Source: Alphaproteobacteria bacterium (GTDB lineage: Bacteria; Pseudomonadota; Alphaproteobacteria; JAJFIK01). From it: a DNA stretch of 64,000 nt. The notes under the pieces were generated by a model, which did not search any database, was not told the origin of the DNA, and saw nothing but the letters and a program-made list of their open reading frames with translations. Location of the stretch: positions 1 through 64,000 of the forward strand of contig JAJFIL010000308.1 in assembly GCA_021774965.1 (NCBI GenBank), read 5' to 3'. Made by a program: the position numbers and the translations under genes. Below, one piece after another: positions 7,460-17,164 of this stretch (within the stretch, counting starts at the first letter, position 1; every line of letters begins with the position of its first letter).

Positions 7460-10285
7460 TCAAATCACGATATTGACGATACGCTTGGGAACGACAATGA
7501 CTTTCCGAACGGAACCGTCCCCCACCAGACGTTTGACGGCCTCGTGGGACAAGGCCAGCGCCTCAATGGTAGCGTTGTCAGCGTCAGGTGCAATCTCAAT
7601 TTCACCCCGACGCTTGCCATTGACCTGGATTGGCATAGTGATGGTGTCATCTGTGGTCAGGGTTTCCTCGAAGACCGGCCAGGGCGTGTCGACCACAAGG
7701 GTCGAATGGCCCAGTTTCTCCCAGATTTCCTCAGCCAGGTGCGGCATGAACGGATTGATCAGCCCCACAAGCTTCTCCAACGCCTCGCGCACGGCAAAGC
7801 CAGCACCCGCCGCATCCATATTCTTGGAAACCACGGTGCCAATAGCGGTGGCCAGTTCATAACAGCGGGCAATGCCGCGGTTAAAGCGGAAGTTTTCAAT
7901 ATCCCCGGTCACATCGCGCACGGTCTTGTGGGCGGTTTTGCGCAATGCGGCGGCCGGATCCGACAGGTCATTGGGCAGGCTCGCATCTGCTGCGGGCAGG
8001 TGCGGCAGGGCTTCGTTGGTCACGCGCCAGAGACGTTGCACATAACGCCAGGCCCCATCAATGCCGGCTTGGGTCCACTCAATATCCCGCTCGGGCGGGG
8101 TGTCGGACATCATGAACCAGCGGGCCGTATCCGCGCCGTATTGATCCACAATGCCTTCAGGGTCGATGGTATTGCGCTTGGACTTGGACATCTTTTCCAC
8201 GGCGCCGATGGTCACCGGCTGGCCGGTCTTGATCTCCGTGGCTTTGCCTTCCTGCTGGTCCACCTCATCGGGATAAAGCCAGCCGCCGTCTGCTGCCTTG
8301 AAGGTCTCATGACAAACCATGCCTTGGGTAAAGAGGCCCTTGAAAGGCTCTTTCACGTTCAAATGACCGGTTATGGACATGGCACGAGCGAAAAAGCGGG
8401 CATAGAGCAAGTGCAGCACCGCGTGTTCGATGCCGCCAATATACTGATCCACCGGCAACCAATAGTCCGTGGCCTCGCGGTTCGTTGGCGTATCGACGCT
8501 GTTGTCGCAATAGCGCGCAAAATACCAGGACGAATCCACGAACGTATCCATGGTGTCGGTCTCGCGCGTTGCTGCTTTGCCGCACGTTGGGCAGCCCACA
8601 TGTTTCCACGTGGCGTGATGGTCCAGCGGATTGCCGGGCTTATCGAAGCTGACATCATCGGGAAGTTTTACCGGCAGGTCCTTTGCCGGCACGGGCACAA
8701 CGCCGCAGCCCTCACAATGGATCATGGGAATAGGGCAGCCCCAATAGCGCTGCCGCGAGATCAACCAATCGCGCAGACGATAGACGGTGGCTTCCCCGCC
8801 AATATCCAGATCAGATAATTTGGACGTGGTCTCCAGTAGAGCCTCGCCGCCCGTGGTCATGCTCCAGCTATCTGCCGCCCCGCGATAAGACCATTCTTCA
8901 TCAACGGTTCGTTGCTTGATGGGATCAATGGAGCTCTTGCCCGAGATCGTTTTGGGGTGGGGCAGGGCTTCAACCTCCGGGCATTTTGCCACGCTGAAGA
9001 AGACATCCTGCTCAAACTCGCCGGTGTGATCATACCTGGGCACGCTGGGGCTTTTCTCAAAGCGGTAAAGGTGCTGCCGAATGAACTCCTGATCTTCTTC
9101 GGAGAACGTTGCAATGGTCTCGTCAGAGAGGTCTTCCAGGAAGTGACAGCCCACGGGGCGGCGGGCCGCGCGAATTTTCAAGCCATATTTGGTGGCAAAT
9201 TCATGGTCCCGTTCGTCGTGGCCGGGGGAGCCAAAGATCGCGCCGGTGCCGTAATCCATCAATACATAATTGGCCACATACACAGGCACGGTATGGGCAG
9301 GATCAAACGGATTGATCGCAACAATGCCCGTATCAAACCCGGTCTTTTCTGCTGTATCCAGGTCTGCCTGCATGGTGGAGCTTTTGCGCACACTGTCGCA
9401 ATAATCCGCAAGCTGAGGATTTGATTGTGACAAAGCCAGCGCCAATGGGTGATCTGCGGCAATAGCGCAGAAGCTCATGCCAAAAATAGTGTCAGGCCGA
9501 GTGGAGTAAACTTCCAAACCAGCTTTGACCTCAGGAATATCAGCGCCTTCAAGATCAAACGACCATTGTGCGCCATAGGACTTGCCAATCCAGTTGGCCT
9601 GCATCAGGCGGACATTGTCCGGCCAGCGATCCAAGGTGTCCAGGCTCTCCAAAAGGTCGTCGGCATGATCGGTGATCTTGAAAAACCATTGGGTCAATTT
9701 GCGCTTTTCAACGGGGGCGCCGGAACGCCAGCCCTTGCCGTCGACGACTTGTTCATTGGCCAGCACAGAATTTTCAACAGGGTCCCAATTGACCGTGGCT
9801 TCTTTGCGATAGACTAGGCCTGCTTCGTAAAAGTCCGTGAACAGACGTTGTTGGTGCTGATAATATTCAGGATCACAGGTGGCGAACTCGCGGGACCAAT
9901 CTAAAGACAATCCCATCAATTGGAACTGCGCTTTCATGGCCGCGATATTGGCGTGGGTCCATTTGCCCGGATGCTCGCCGCGTTCTCGCGCTGCGTTTTC
10001 TGCCGGCAGGCCAAAGGCGTCCCAGCCAAAGGGATGCAGAACCGAGAACCCTGCAGCGCGCTTGTACCGCGCGACCACATCACCCATGGAATAATTGCGC
10101 ATATGGCCAATGTGAACCCGCCCCGAAGGATAGGGAAACATCTCCATGACAAACGCCTTGGGCTTGTCCGGGTCTTGTTTGGCGGTGAAGACATCTCTGT
10201 CCGCCCAGATGCCTTGCCACTTTTGCTCTGTGGCTTTTGCGTTGTAACGCTCCGGTGCGTCTTGGGGGGCGGTGTCGCTGCTCAT
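7460..10285 (-). CDS. leuS: Leucyl-tRNA synthetase
   Basis: LeuS charges tRNA-Leu with leucine. The class I catalytic signatures are visible: HIGH as [13 protein letters not shown] at about residue 55 and KMSKS as [10 protein letters not shown] at about residue 698. The zinc-ribbon cysteines (IHCEGCG and CPTCG) and the editing-domain segment STRPDTIFG are also present. At 941 residues it is longer than the roughly 860-residue E. coli enzyme, with insertions in the editing/CP1 region. lptE follows within a dozen bases, and a DUF3576 lipoprotein gene lies upstream on the same strand. Confidence 0.98.
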   Translation of the reverse strand: MSSDTAPQDAPERYNAKATEQKWQGIWADRDVFTAKQDPDKPKAFVMEMFPYPSGRVHIGHMRNYSMGDVVARYKRAAGFSVLHPFGWDAFGLPAENAARERGEHPGKWTHANIAAMKAQFQLMGLSLDWSREFATCDPEYYQHQQRLFTDFYEAGLVYRKEATVNWDPVENSVLANEQVVDGKGWRSGAPVEKRKLTQWFFKITDHADDLLESLDTLDRWPDNVRLMQANWIGKSYGAQWSFDLEGADIPEVKAGLEVYSTRPDTIFGMSFCAIAADHPLALALSQSNPQLADYCDSVRKSSTMQADLDTAEKTGFDTGIVAINPFDPAHTVPVYVANYVLMDYGTGAIFGSPGHDERDHEFATKYGLKIRAARRPVGCHFLEDLSDETIATFSEEDQEFIRQHLYRFEKSPSVPRYDHTGEFEQDVFFSVAKCPEVEALPHPKTISGKSSIDPIKQRTVDEEWSYRGAADSWSMTTGGEALLETTSKLSDLDIGGEATVYRLRDWLISRQRYWGCPIPMIHCEGCGVVPVPAKDLPVKLPDDVSFDKPGNPLDHHATWKHVGCPTCGKAATRETDTMDTFVDSSWYFARYCDNSVDTPTNREATDYWLPVDQYIGGIEHAVLHLLYARFFARAMSITGHLNVKEPFKGLFTQGMVCHETFKAADGGWLYPDEVDQQEGKATEIKTGQPVTIGAVEKMSKSKRNTIDPEGIVDQYGADTARWFMMSDTPPERDIEWTQAGIDGAWRYVQRLWRVTNEALPHLPAADASLPNDLSDPAAALRKTAHKTVRDVTGDIENFRFNRGIARCYELATAIGTVVSKNMDAAGAGFAVREALEKLVGLINPFMPHLAEEIWEKLGHSTLVVDTPWPVFEETLTTDDTITMPIQVNGKRRGEIEIAPDADNATIEALALSHEAVKRLVGDGSVRKVIVVPKRIVNIVI

Positions 10286-10459
10286 GGGTCTGATCTCTAA
10301 ATTGGTTTAAGGCCCCACTAGGGCCCATCATGATGCAAAAAGGAAGAGTGATTTGCTGAACGTCAGGTAAATCATCTTGCGGGGCGCTTGCACGCGCAAT
10401 AGACCGCGGGCCGCTTTCGCGAACCCTGGTTTAAGTCGGCCCATCAAATCAGGCGTCTT

Positions 10460-11035
10460 TTACTCGGAGAAGTTCGCGACGCGGAGTTGACGGGCCCGCG
10501 TTAGAATTGCGTTTTCGATCTGGACCTGAACTTCAGGATCAACCGCTGCATCGGCCCACTGACCGCTTAGCTCGCGCTCCTGACGGAAGACGCTGACCCG
10601 AACGCCATCAGCGCGAAGGCGGCGATCAAGAATAAAGACCGTCAGCTTGAAACGTTCTTCCGGGCTTTGCGGGGTCTGGTACCAATCAGAAATGATCACG
10701 CCGCCGAACGGATCGGTGGTCGTCAAAGGCATGAAGGATACCGTGTCCAGCGAGGCGCGCCAGAGATAGCTATTGACGCCAATGCCGCCGCCACCGCTGT
10801 TGCCGCCGCTTTCGCCACCAAACAGGGTAATGCCGTTGGGGCCAAACAGGCCGCCTTCTGCATTTTGTGCTGCCGCGTCCGCGCCAAAGGGGTCATAGCG
10901 CTCGCTACCGCCATATTGCTCAGGATAGTTGCTGTCATTGCCCGGGCCGTTTGCACAGCCGGCGAGGGTGAAAGCAAGGGTGGCGATTAAGGCCAGAAAA
11001 CGCACAGATTGGCGCATGAGGGCGACAATCGCCAT
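10460..11035 (-). CDS. DUF3576 family lipoprotein
   Basis: This is a conserved alphaproteobacterial lipoprotein of unknown function, usually found next to leuS. The 191-residue protein starts MAIVALMRQSVRF with a signal peptide and lipobox LAGC, then a glycine/asparagine-rich linker, then the conserved core NSYLWRASLDTVSFMPL and DPFGGVIISDWY. Although the frame stays open upstream to 11284, the ATG at 11035 is preceded by AAGGAG at correct spacing, and the signal peptide begins there. Its genomic link to leuS and lptE suggests an envelope role, but no activity is known. Confidence 0.88.
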   Translation of the reverse strand: MAIVALMRQSVRFLALIATLAFTLAGCANGPGNDSNYPEQYGGSERYDPFGADAAAQNAEGGLFGPNGITLFGGESGGNSGGGGIGVNSYLWRASLDTVSFMPLTTTDPFGGVIISDWYQTPQSPEERFKLTVFILDRRLRADGVRVSVFRQERELSGQWADAAVDPEVQVQIENAILTRARQLRVANFSE

Positions 11036-11659
11036 GGGAGCACTCCTTGAAAAACGCGAAGTCAAATGACCGCAAATTTTGAAAGAACCGAGGATATCAG
11101 GGCCGTTGATATACCACGGGTGGAAGCTGGCGCCAGTGGAAAATTCACCAAATGAAGCAGCCAAGCTCGTGGAATGGCTCAGCTTTTCGCCGCCAAGGCC
11201 CAAAAGATGGGTAAATGGAGAGCCGGAAGCGGCTCTGATTGCCCCAAAACGGATGGGCTGCCCAAAAAACCCTATTGAATTCAAGTCGTTAGTGGGGCTT
11301 CACAAGAAGGGCCTATTTGCGGCACCGATGAGCACCCTAACCAGCTCCTGGTGGGGGCGTTCAGAGAGTTTCCAGAATCGCTCAAACAGTCCCTCCCAAT
11401 TTCGTAGCAAAAATGACACGCGAGGCAATTAACCTTAACGAAACCCTGTTAAAACCTCGCACTTTGTGAAATAGAAGTCGATATTAACCATCTAAACACA
11501 CGGTTTAGCGACCGAATTTCCGTGCCCCCGGCCAGTGTTGTTAGGTTGCAACGGTTGTCGAGAACGCTAAGACTGTGTTTCGAAAGGGCTTCGAATCAGC
11601 TTAAGGCTGAGTAATCCGCGGGTTTTACACCGCATCATACTGATCAACGCGAGGGGATC
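11036..11659. other. Non-coding divergent spacer upstream of the porin cluster
   Basis: This 624-bp gap separates the minus-strand DUF3576 gene from the first porin. A 117-codon frame (11079–11432) has no ribosome-binding sequence and no recognisable protein character, so I treat the gap as non-coding. The distal part (about 11430–11600) is AT-richer, with TTAACC/GTTAAAA tracts suited to a promoter for porin 1, but I cannot fix a −10/−35 pair. The sequence GAGGGGATC directly before 11660 is the ribosome-binding site. Confidence 0.5.
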
Positions 11660-12868
11660 ATGAGAAACATTCTATTAGGCACGACGGCACTTGTTGCCGC
11701 CACAGCGTTGACCGTACCAGCAATGGCAGCCGAACGCATTCAACTTCAGATCCGCGGCTATCATGTTGGCGGCATCACCTACACGGACGGTGATTTTGAC
11801 TGGGAATGGCGTGAGATTGCTACGGGCGTACATGACAACCTTGGCGGGATAGGCGATTACAACGAAATCAATTTCGGCTCAGATAGCGAAATTCACTTCG
11901 AAGGTATGACCACCCTCGACAATGGATTGACGGTGTTGGTTCATGCTGAGCTTGAGCTGGAAGACAATTCAGACGTTGATTTCTATGCTGACCAAATCGA
12001 CGAAGTATACATTCAGTTCGATGGTGGCTTTGGCCGCGCTCAGTTTGGGCAGAACGATGGTGCCATGTACCAGATGCATGTCACAGCGCCGAACACCTTT
12101 GTGGGCCACCGGGTCAACATGAACAGCGTCCAAATGGACCCGTTCCTCCCCCTTGGACCAAGCCCATTTAGCACCACCTTCCCGCGATTCAGCTCCGGCA
12201 ACCCGATCAGCACCTATGGTTCGTTCTCGGGCGACAACATCAAGCTGACTTATTTCACACCGTCCTTTAATGGGCTCCAGTTTGGTGCTTCTTACACGCC
12301 AAACCCTTGCAAGAATGACACGGGCTACTCCAGCTGTGTTTATTCAGAGTTTGGCCGGAATTTCTGGGAAGCAGCAGCTTCTTGGGAAATTGCTCTCGAT
12401 AATATCGCAATTGGTCTTTCCGGTGGTATTGGCGCAGGCGAGAGCGGTACTAGTGGTGATGAGCCGACCGAATGGACGCTTGGCGGTGATATCGCCTTTG
12501 GTGGCTTTACTTTTGGCGGCTCCTACCGGGATGTTTCCGGTTTCACACAAAGCGGCCCCTTTGTATCGATGCAGGATACTCGCGAGGAAATCCACTTTGA
12601 TGTGGGCGCTACCTACGAGACCGGACCTTGGGGCTTCACAGTGAATTATGGCAACAGAGATGGCGATCATGTTTCCGGCAGCTACCGGTACGATGATGCG
12701 GCCAACAGCTGGCTCGCCGGGGCAACCTATATGTACGGCCCAGGCATGCAGGTCGGATTTGGCATTCAGACACTGGATTCCGAAGGAGAAATGTCCGATG
12801 GGTCTTACCGTGGTACGGAAGGTTTCGAAGGCACCTCGTTCTTCATTGAGAACGCCATCAGATTCTAG
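11660..12868 (+). CDS. Outer-membrane porin, paralogue 1
   Basis: Predicted general-diffusion porin of the outer membrane. The 402-residue precursor has a signal peptide (MRNILLGTTALVAATALT, cleavage after AMA), alternating beta-strand character and a C-terminal phenylalanine (NAIRF), the assembly signal of outer-membrane barrels. It shares the block NEINFGSDSEIHFEGMTTLD and the acidic loop EDNSDVD with its four neighbours, and the motif NPCKNDTGYSSC, whose two cysteines could form a loop disulfide. It is the first of five paralogues between 11.6 and 19.8 kb and has a strong intrinsic terminator, so it is probably monocistronic. Substrate cannot be predicted. Confidence 0.93.
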   Translation: MRNILLGTTALVAATALTVPAMAAERIQLQIRGYHVGGITYTDGDFDWEWREIATGVHDNLGGIGDYNEINFGSDSEIHFEGMTTLDNGLTVLVHAELELEDNSDVDFYADQIDEVYIQFDGGFGRAQFGQNDGAMYQMHVTAPNTFVGHRVNMNSVQMDPFLPLGPSPFSTTFPRFSSGNPISTYGSFSGDNIKLTYFTPSFNGLQFGASYTPNPCKNDTGYSSCVYSEFGRNFWEAAASWEIALDNIAIGLSGGIGAGESGTSGDEPTEWTLGGDIAFGGFTFGGSYRDVSGFTQSGPFVSMQDTREEIHFDVGATYETGPWGFTVNYGNRDGDHVSGSYRYDDAANSWLAGATYMYGPGMQVGFGIQTLDSEGEMSDGSYRGTEGFEGTSFFIENAIRF

Positions 12869-12894
12869 AACGAACCTGACAGTGAATTGAAGAA

Positions 12895-12929
12895 GGGCGG
12901 CTCGCTGGTTTTTGAGCCGCCCTTTTTTT
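12895..12929 (+). terminator. Rho-independent terminator of porin 1
   Basis: Perfect 9-bp stem GGGCGGCTC / GAGCCGCCC with a short T-rich loop, followed by seven T residues, 26 bp after the stop codon of porin 1. Confidence 0.92.
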
Positions 12930-13130
12930 GTGGTGGGTTGGGTTTTGTGGTGGCGTGGGACCCCCAGGGTGGGACCGCATGTCGCACAGACAAATCCTCA
13001 ATGGAATGCTATTTGCTATTGCGAAGCATTCTTAAGAAGGTTTGCTGTACCATAGCTATCTGCCATAAGGTGGCATCGGGTAATCTAACTTCGGGCAGGA
13101 ATGCCTGCCTTTGAATTCTGTGGGGATCTT

Positions 13131-14201
13131 ATGAAATACCTATTCCTTGGCACAACGGCACTTGTGGCCGCTGCAATCATTGCCGCTCCTGCTAGTGCAG
13201 CAGAGCGCATCCAATTGGAGCTGCGTGGCTACCATGTGGGGGCAATTTCCTGGACCGACCTCGACGATAGCGGCTCCGACGCCAATGAAATCAATTTTGG
13301 CTCAGATTCTGAAATCCATTTCCGTGGCTCGACGACCCTGGACAATGGCTTGCAGATCTCTTTCAAGGCAGAGATGGAGCTTGAAGACAACAGCGACGTG
13401 GATGGCGATGCTGACCAGATCGACGAGGTCTATATCCAATTTGATGGCGGCTTTGGGCGTGTGCAGTTTGGTCAGAATGATGGGGCTATGGATCAAATGC
13501 ATCTGGCGGCTCCGCGGCTCTTCCGCCGCCATTATGCAAACGACCCCAGCATGGATCCCTTCGCCCCCTATGGCTTGCGAAACCGCATCAACAGCTTTGG
13601 AGAGTTTTCCGGCGACGACATCAAGATCACCTATTTCACGCCGCAAATGAACGGCCTGCAGCTTGGCTTTTCCTATACGCCAAACCCTTGCAAGAACGAC
13701 ACGGGCTTTTCCTCCTGCGTGACCTCCGAATTTGGCCGCAACTACTGGGAAATCGCGGGCACCTGGGAAATGTCGCTGGATAATATCGAGATCGGTCTCT
13801 CAGCAGGCTATGGCATGGGCAAACAGGCCAACACATCGCAAGAGCCAAATGAGCTGACCCTCGGCGCTAACGTCGGCTTCGGTGGATTTAGCTTCGGGGG
13901 CTCCTACGCCAACAAACAAACGGGCGGTATCAGTAGCGAACAAGACCACTGGGATATTGGCGCCAAGTATGAAACCGGCCCCTGGTCCTTCGGCCTCAGC
14001 TATGCCAACGCAGACGGAGACATGGATTGGGGCGGTGTCGAGGATGAGGAATACATCAGCCTCCTCGCTGGCGCGCGGTACATGTACGGTCCGGGCATGC
14101 ACATCGGCTTTGGCATCCAGACCCTGGATTTCGACGATACTGGCACCTCAGACGACAACGACGGTTTGGCCATATTTGTGGAAAACTCCATTGTTTTCTA
14201 G
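13131..14201 (+). CDS. Outer-membrane porin, paralogue 2
   Basis: Second porin of the tandem set, 356 residues. The frame is open from 13101, but the ATG at 13131 (MKYLFLGTTALVAAAI) begins a standard signal peptide ending ASA and is preceded by a GGGGATCTT ribosome-binding sequence like that of porin 1. It carries the shared NEINFGSDSEIHFRGSTTLD block, the VQFGQNDGAM strand and the NPCKNDTGFSSC cysteine pair, and ends in NSIVF. It is shorter than porin 1 because two extracellular-loop regions are reduced. An intrinsic terminator follows. The function is inferred from family character only. Confidence 0.92.
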   Translation: MKYLFLGTTALVAAAIIAAPASAAERIQLELRGYHVGAISWTDLDDSGSDANEINFGSDSEIHFRGSTTLDNGLQISFKAEMELEDNSDVDGDADQIDEVYIQFDGGFGRVQFGQNDGAMDQMHLAAPRLFRRHYANDPSMDPFAPYGLRNRINSFGEFSGDDIKITYFTPQMNGLQLGFSYTPNPCKNDTGFSSCVTSEFGRNYWEIAGTWEMSLDNIEIGLSAGYGMGKQANTSQEPNELTLGANVGFGGFSFGGSYANKQTGGISSEQDHWDIGAKYETGPWSFGLSYANADGDMDWGGVEDEEYISLLAGARYMYGPGMHIGFGIQTLDFDDTGTSDDNDGLAIFVENSIVF

Positions 14202-14235
14202 GACTTAGCAAGTCTTACAGCATCGAAACTCAATT

Positions 14236-14263
14236 GACCCGGGGAGAAATCTCCGGGTCTTTT
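14236..14263 (+). terminator. Rho-independent terminator of porin 2
   Basis: Stem GACCCGG / CCGGGTC around GGAGAAATCT, followed by TTTTG, 34 bp after the porin 2 stop codon. Confidence 0.8.
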
Positions 14264-14447
14264 GCGTCTGGAAGGGGTTGTGGCTTTAGCGCACCATTTA
14301 GGACCTATTCCCTTGTTCTGCATAGGCTGAGGGTTGTGCTCAGGCGAATGTTAGGTTCTTGTTAACCATATGAAATTCGCGTAGCGCCGCGCATCACGGC
14401 GTCCCCTCGCACTCAATCAAAATCAAGCAATTCGGGAAGGCCCCCTC

Positions 14448-15614
14448 ATGAAAACACTAATGCTCGGAACAACGGCACTCGTCGCTGCAACTCTTGTGGC
14501 CACCGGTGCAAACGCTGCGGATTGGGACGTCAGAGTCGGCGGCTACTATAATGCCATGGTTGCTTATGCCGATGCGGGTGGTGACAACGGAAGCAATGAC
14601 TCCAATGAGATCAATTTCGGCTCAGACACAGATGTCTTTTTCCTGCCAAGCATAACCCTCGATAACGGGCTAACAATTGGTGCCAGAGTTGTTCTTGACG
14701 CGGAAGAAAATAACGATGTCGATAGCAACTCTGATCTGATTGATGAAGTCTACATTTATGGCCAGGGCGGGTTTGGCCGGATTGAATTTGGCCAGACCAA
14801 TGGTGCTGGCTATAAATTGGGCCGCGATATCATCCCGGACGTGCTTGGCCACAGTGTCGACGGAAACGAAGACAATGAAATGGATCCTTTTGCGCCTTAT
14901 GATGTTTACACAGGCCTCCGATGGACGTCATTGCGTAATCGCATCACGACAAGCCTTCAGTACACGGAAGACCGTACCAAGGTGTCCTATTACTCGCCTG
15001 CTTTTAGCGGCTTTACTTTCGGGGCGTCCTATACGCCAAATCCCTGTAAGAATGATACCGGCTTCTCTGATTGTCTCGACACCGAGTTCGGGCGCAATAC
15101 TGTGGAGCTCGCCGGTAGCTTCAACCGTCAGGTCAACAACGTCTGGCTCAGGCTCTTTGGTGGATACACTTTTGGTCAAAGCGATGACACAGGAAAAGAG
15201 CCCGAAGAATGGTCAGTTGGTGCCCAGCTTAGATTTGGAGGAGTAACATTTGGCGGTGTCTATACAGAACACGATACCCGCTCTGAATCAGCCTTCGGTA
15301 GCCCCCGGTTTGATGTGAAAGTACAGACGGCTGGCTCTGTGCAATACAGAACTGGCCCCTGGACATTTGACTTACAAGCAGGCCGAAGCGAATCCGGCAA
15401 TGTGCAAGATGACTTCATATATGGGAATGTCCGCAGCAGGGGCGAATACGATTCCTACATGGCAGGTGTGACCTATCAAGTCGGCCCAGGTGTGGAAGTC
15501 GGTGGCGGTCTTCGGGCAATCGATTTCTCTCGCGATACGCGCGGCGGGATGAGCGACAATAGTTTTGACACAAATGCAACGTCCATTTTTGTGGGCTCGC
15601 GCATCAGCTTCTAA
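14448..15614 (+). CDS. Outer-membrane porin, paralogue 3 (most divergent)
   Basis: Third porin, 388 residues, with signal peptide MKTLMLGTTALVAATL cleaved after ANA and C-terminal GSRISF. It keeps the family landmarks (NEINFGSDTDVFF, DNGLTIGARVVLD, the NDVDSNSDLIDEVYI acidic loop and NPCKNDTGFSDC) but departs from the others in the constriction region and begins its mature part with ADWDVRVGGYY instead of AERIQL or AEKIQL. It is therefore the likeliest to differ in selectivity. Its terminator overlaps the 3' end of the convergent thiE-like gene. Confidence 0.92.
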   Translation: MKTLMLGTTALVAATLVATGANAADWDVRVGGYYNAMVAYADAGGDNGSNDSNEINFGSDTDVFFLPSITLDNGLTIGARVVLDAEENNDVDSNSDLIDEVYIYGQGGFGRIEFGQTNGAGYKLGRDIIPDVLGHSVDGNEDNEMDPFAPYDVYTGLRWTSLRNRITTSLQYTEDRTKVSYYSPAFSGFTFGASYTPNPCKNDTGFSDCLDTEFGRNTVELAGSFNRQVNNVWLRLFGGYTFGQSDDTGKEPEEWSVGAQLRFGGVTFGGVYTEHDTRSESAFGSPRFDVKVQTAGSVQYRTGPWTFDLQAGRSESGNVQDDFIYGNVRSRGEYDSYMAGVTYQVGPGVEVGGGLRAIDFSRDTRGGMSDNSFDTNATSIFVGSRISF

Positions 15615-16261
15615 GGTAACAAGGCCCCAATAGCACCAATACCAACCGCTCCGCTGCTCAAAAGCTGCGGGGCGGTTTTTGTTGTTACCCCGCCAAGCGC
15701 ATAGACCGGAAGGTCGCTTGCGGTCACAATCCCTGCAAATGCCAGACTCCCAAGTGCCTCTGCCTTCGGGTGGCTTGCGGTGGGAAAGACCGGGGAGAGA
15801 AAAACAGCATCCGCACCCTTTTTCACGGCACTTTCCAACGCCTTCGCACTGTGAACAGCTGCTGTAGAGATCCAATTCTCATCGGCACGAGGAATGGCTT
15901 TTCGCTCCTCCAGCATGTGCTCTGAAAAATGCAGGCCATCCGCGCCTACCAAAAGCGCCAATTTGACATCTCCAGCGATCAGGCACATGCGGCCTTGTGC
16001 ACGGCATTCAAGAACAACGTGTCTCGCCAGGTCACTCCGATCAACAACATCATAATGTCGGAAAATGACCCCACATCCCTTGGGCAGGGTTTTGATCAAA
16101 GCAACCGGATCAGGAGTACGCCGCTCGTCCGTGAAAAAGAAAAGTGCGGGCAATCTACCGCCTCCGCTCAATGCACCAGCGGGATGGGCCGCATTGAGCC
16201 GGACTGCCAGCTCTGCTAGCTTCTCGGCCTCTGAAACATTTGCCCCAATTGAGTTCTTCAT
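15611..16261 (-). CDS. Thiamine phosphate synthase-like protein (ThiE/TenI superfamily)
   Basis: ThiE joins the thiazole and pyrimidine moieties into thiamine phosphate; TenI-type relatives are not always catalytic. The 216-residue product is a TIM-barrel of this superfamily: GADGLHFSEHML in the middle, the KKGADAVFLSPVFPTASHPK strand-loop typical of ThiE, then VYALGGV and GAVGIGAIGALL near the C-terminus. The N-terminus (MKNSIGANVSEAEKL) is preceded by AGGTGG at about 10 bases. Its ATG overlaps the ATG of divergent yggS by two bases (CATG, 16259–16262). The first strand is unlike canonical ThiE, so I do not assign thiE outright. Confidence 0.75.
   Translation of the reverse strand: MKNSIGANVSEAEKLAELAVRLNAAHPAGALSGGGRLPALFFFTDERRTPDPVALIKTLPKGCGVIFRHYDVVDRSDLARHVVLECRAQGRMCLIAGDVKLALLVGADGLHFSEHMLEERKAIPRADENWISTAAVHSAKALESAVKKGADAVFLSPVFPTASHPKAEALGSLAFAGIVTASDLPVYALGGVTTKTAPQLLSSGAVGIGAIGALLP
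15645..15680 (+). terminator. Rho-independent terminator of porin 3, inside the thiE-like coding sequence
   Basis: A 10-bp stem, ACCGCTCCGC / GCGGGGCGGT (one G·T pair), is followed by TTTTGTTG. It lies 31 bp after the porin 3 stop codon but within the last 70 bp of the convergent gene at 15611–16261, so the same bases encode the end of that protein on the other strand. Confidence 0.75.
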
Positions 16262-16949
16262 GACTAATCCACCTGTAAGCGAAGATACCGCATCCATTGC
16301 TGCCCTGGCTGAGGTTAACCAGACAATTGCTTCCGCCGCAAAGGCTGTTTCTCGCCAGGCCGAAAATGTGGTGCTGGTCGCTGTCTCCAAGACGTTTTCC
16401 GCAGACCAGATACGTCCTGTGTTGGGCGCTGGCCACAGGCACTTTGGCGAAAATCGTGTGCAAGAAGCTGCGGCCAAATGGCCCGACTTGCGGGCGGACT
16501 TTCCAGACACAGTTTTGCATCTCATCGGGCCCCTTCAGACAAATAAGATAGCAGAGGCGTTGGCCTTGTTCGATGTCATCCATACTGTGGACCGGCCAAA
16601 GCTGGCCCGCAAATTGGCAGCGGAAATGGTGCGCATGGGCAAGTCGCCGGATCTTTTTGTGCAGGTCAATACGGGATTGGAAGAACAAAAAGCTGGCGTG
16701 GCTCCACAGGAGACCGTTAACTTTGTTCATCAGTGTAAGGACGAATGGGGGTTAACTATAAGCGGCCTCATGTGTATTCCGCCTGTTAACCAAGACCCGG
16801 CCCCGCATTTTGCCCTTCTGGCAAAGCTCGCAAAGGAAGCAGGTGTTGCTAATCTTTCCATGGGAATGAGTGCGGATTACGCTTCAGCGTTACGTTTGGG
16901 GGCAACGCATGTGCGCGTGGGCAGTGCGATCTTTGGCGCTCGAGATTGA
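16260..16949 (+). CDS. yggS: YggS/PLPBP-type pyridoxal-phosphate homeostasis protein
   Basis: YggS family proteins bind pyridoxal phosphate without known catalysis and buffer vitamin B6 and amino-acid pools. The 229-residue protein has the family landmarks in order: VVLVAVSKTF (the PLP lysine), HFGENRVQEAAAKW, LHLIGPLQTNK, the LFVQVNTGLEEQKAG segment and the C-terminal SMGMSADYASALRLGATHVRVGSAIFG phosphate-binding region, which is quoted here by its key parts SMGMS and VRVGSAIFG. The ATG at 16260 overlaps the start codon of the divergent ThiE-like gene, so its mRNA must begin within that gene. A longer frame exists upstream but would run through the neighbour's coding region. Confidence 0.92.
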   Translation: MTNPPVSEDTASIAALAEVNQTIASAAKAVSRQAENVVLVAVSKTFSADQIRPVLGAGHRHFGENRVQEAAAKWPDLRADFPDTVLHLIGPLQTNKIAEALALFDVIHTVDRPKLARKLAAEMVRMGKSPDLFVQVNTGLEEQKAGVAPQETVNFVHQCKDEWGLTISGLMCIPPVNQDPAPHFALLAKLAKEAGVANLSMGMSADYASALRLGATHVRVGSAIFGARD

Positions 16950-17164
16950 TTCAAGGGCAAGAAGAATCTTTAAAACACGATTCACCCACCGCGGGAATCT
17001 GACGCGAATCTGTGGCTTCCACACCACGCGTTAAGAACGATTGCGGCATCGCGTGTCGTATCTTCTTGGGCAAATCCTCTCTCCCGCGATTATATGTCCG
17101 CAACGGGAATGGCAGTACTCAAATTCGGGTCCTGCCCAAACATGGGGTTTATGAGAGGTCAGTC

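Noticed and set aside
8598-8614. parS-like sequence in leuS (TTTCCACGTGG)
   Set aside because: Only part of the palindrome matches; the two perfect sites at 1104 and 3104 are clearly different in quality.
7544-8818. Long plus-strand frame (424 codons) inside leuS
   Set aside because: It lies wholly antisense to the clear leuS gene, is rich in His/Gly/Arg as expected for a shadow frame, and has no domain or ribosome-binding support.
11079-11432. 117-codon frame upstream of porin 1
   Set aside because: No ribosome-binding sequence and no recognisable protein pattern; overlaps the upstream region of the DUF3576 gene.
15611-16261. TPP riboswitch expected upstream of a thiamine gene
   Set aside because: The start codon overlaps the divergent yggS start, so there is no leader outside coding sequence, and no THI-box sequence was seen.
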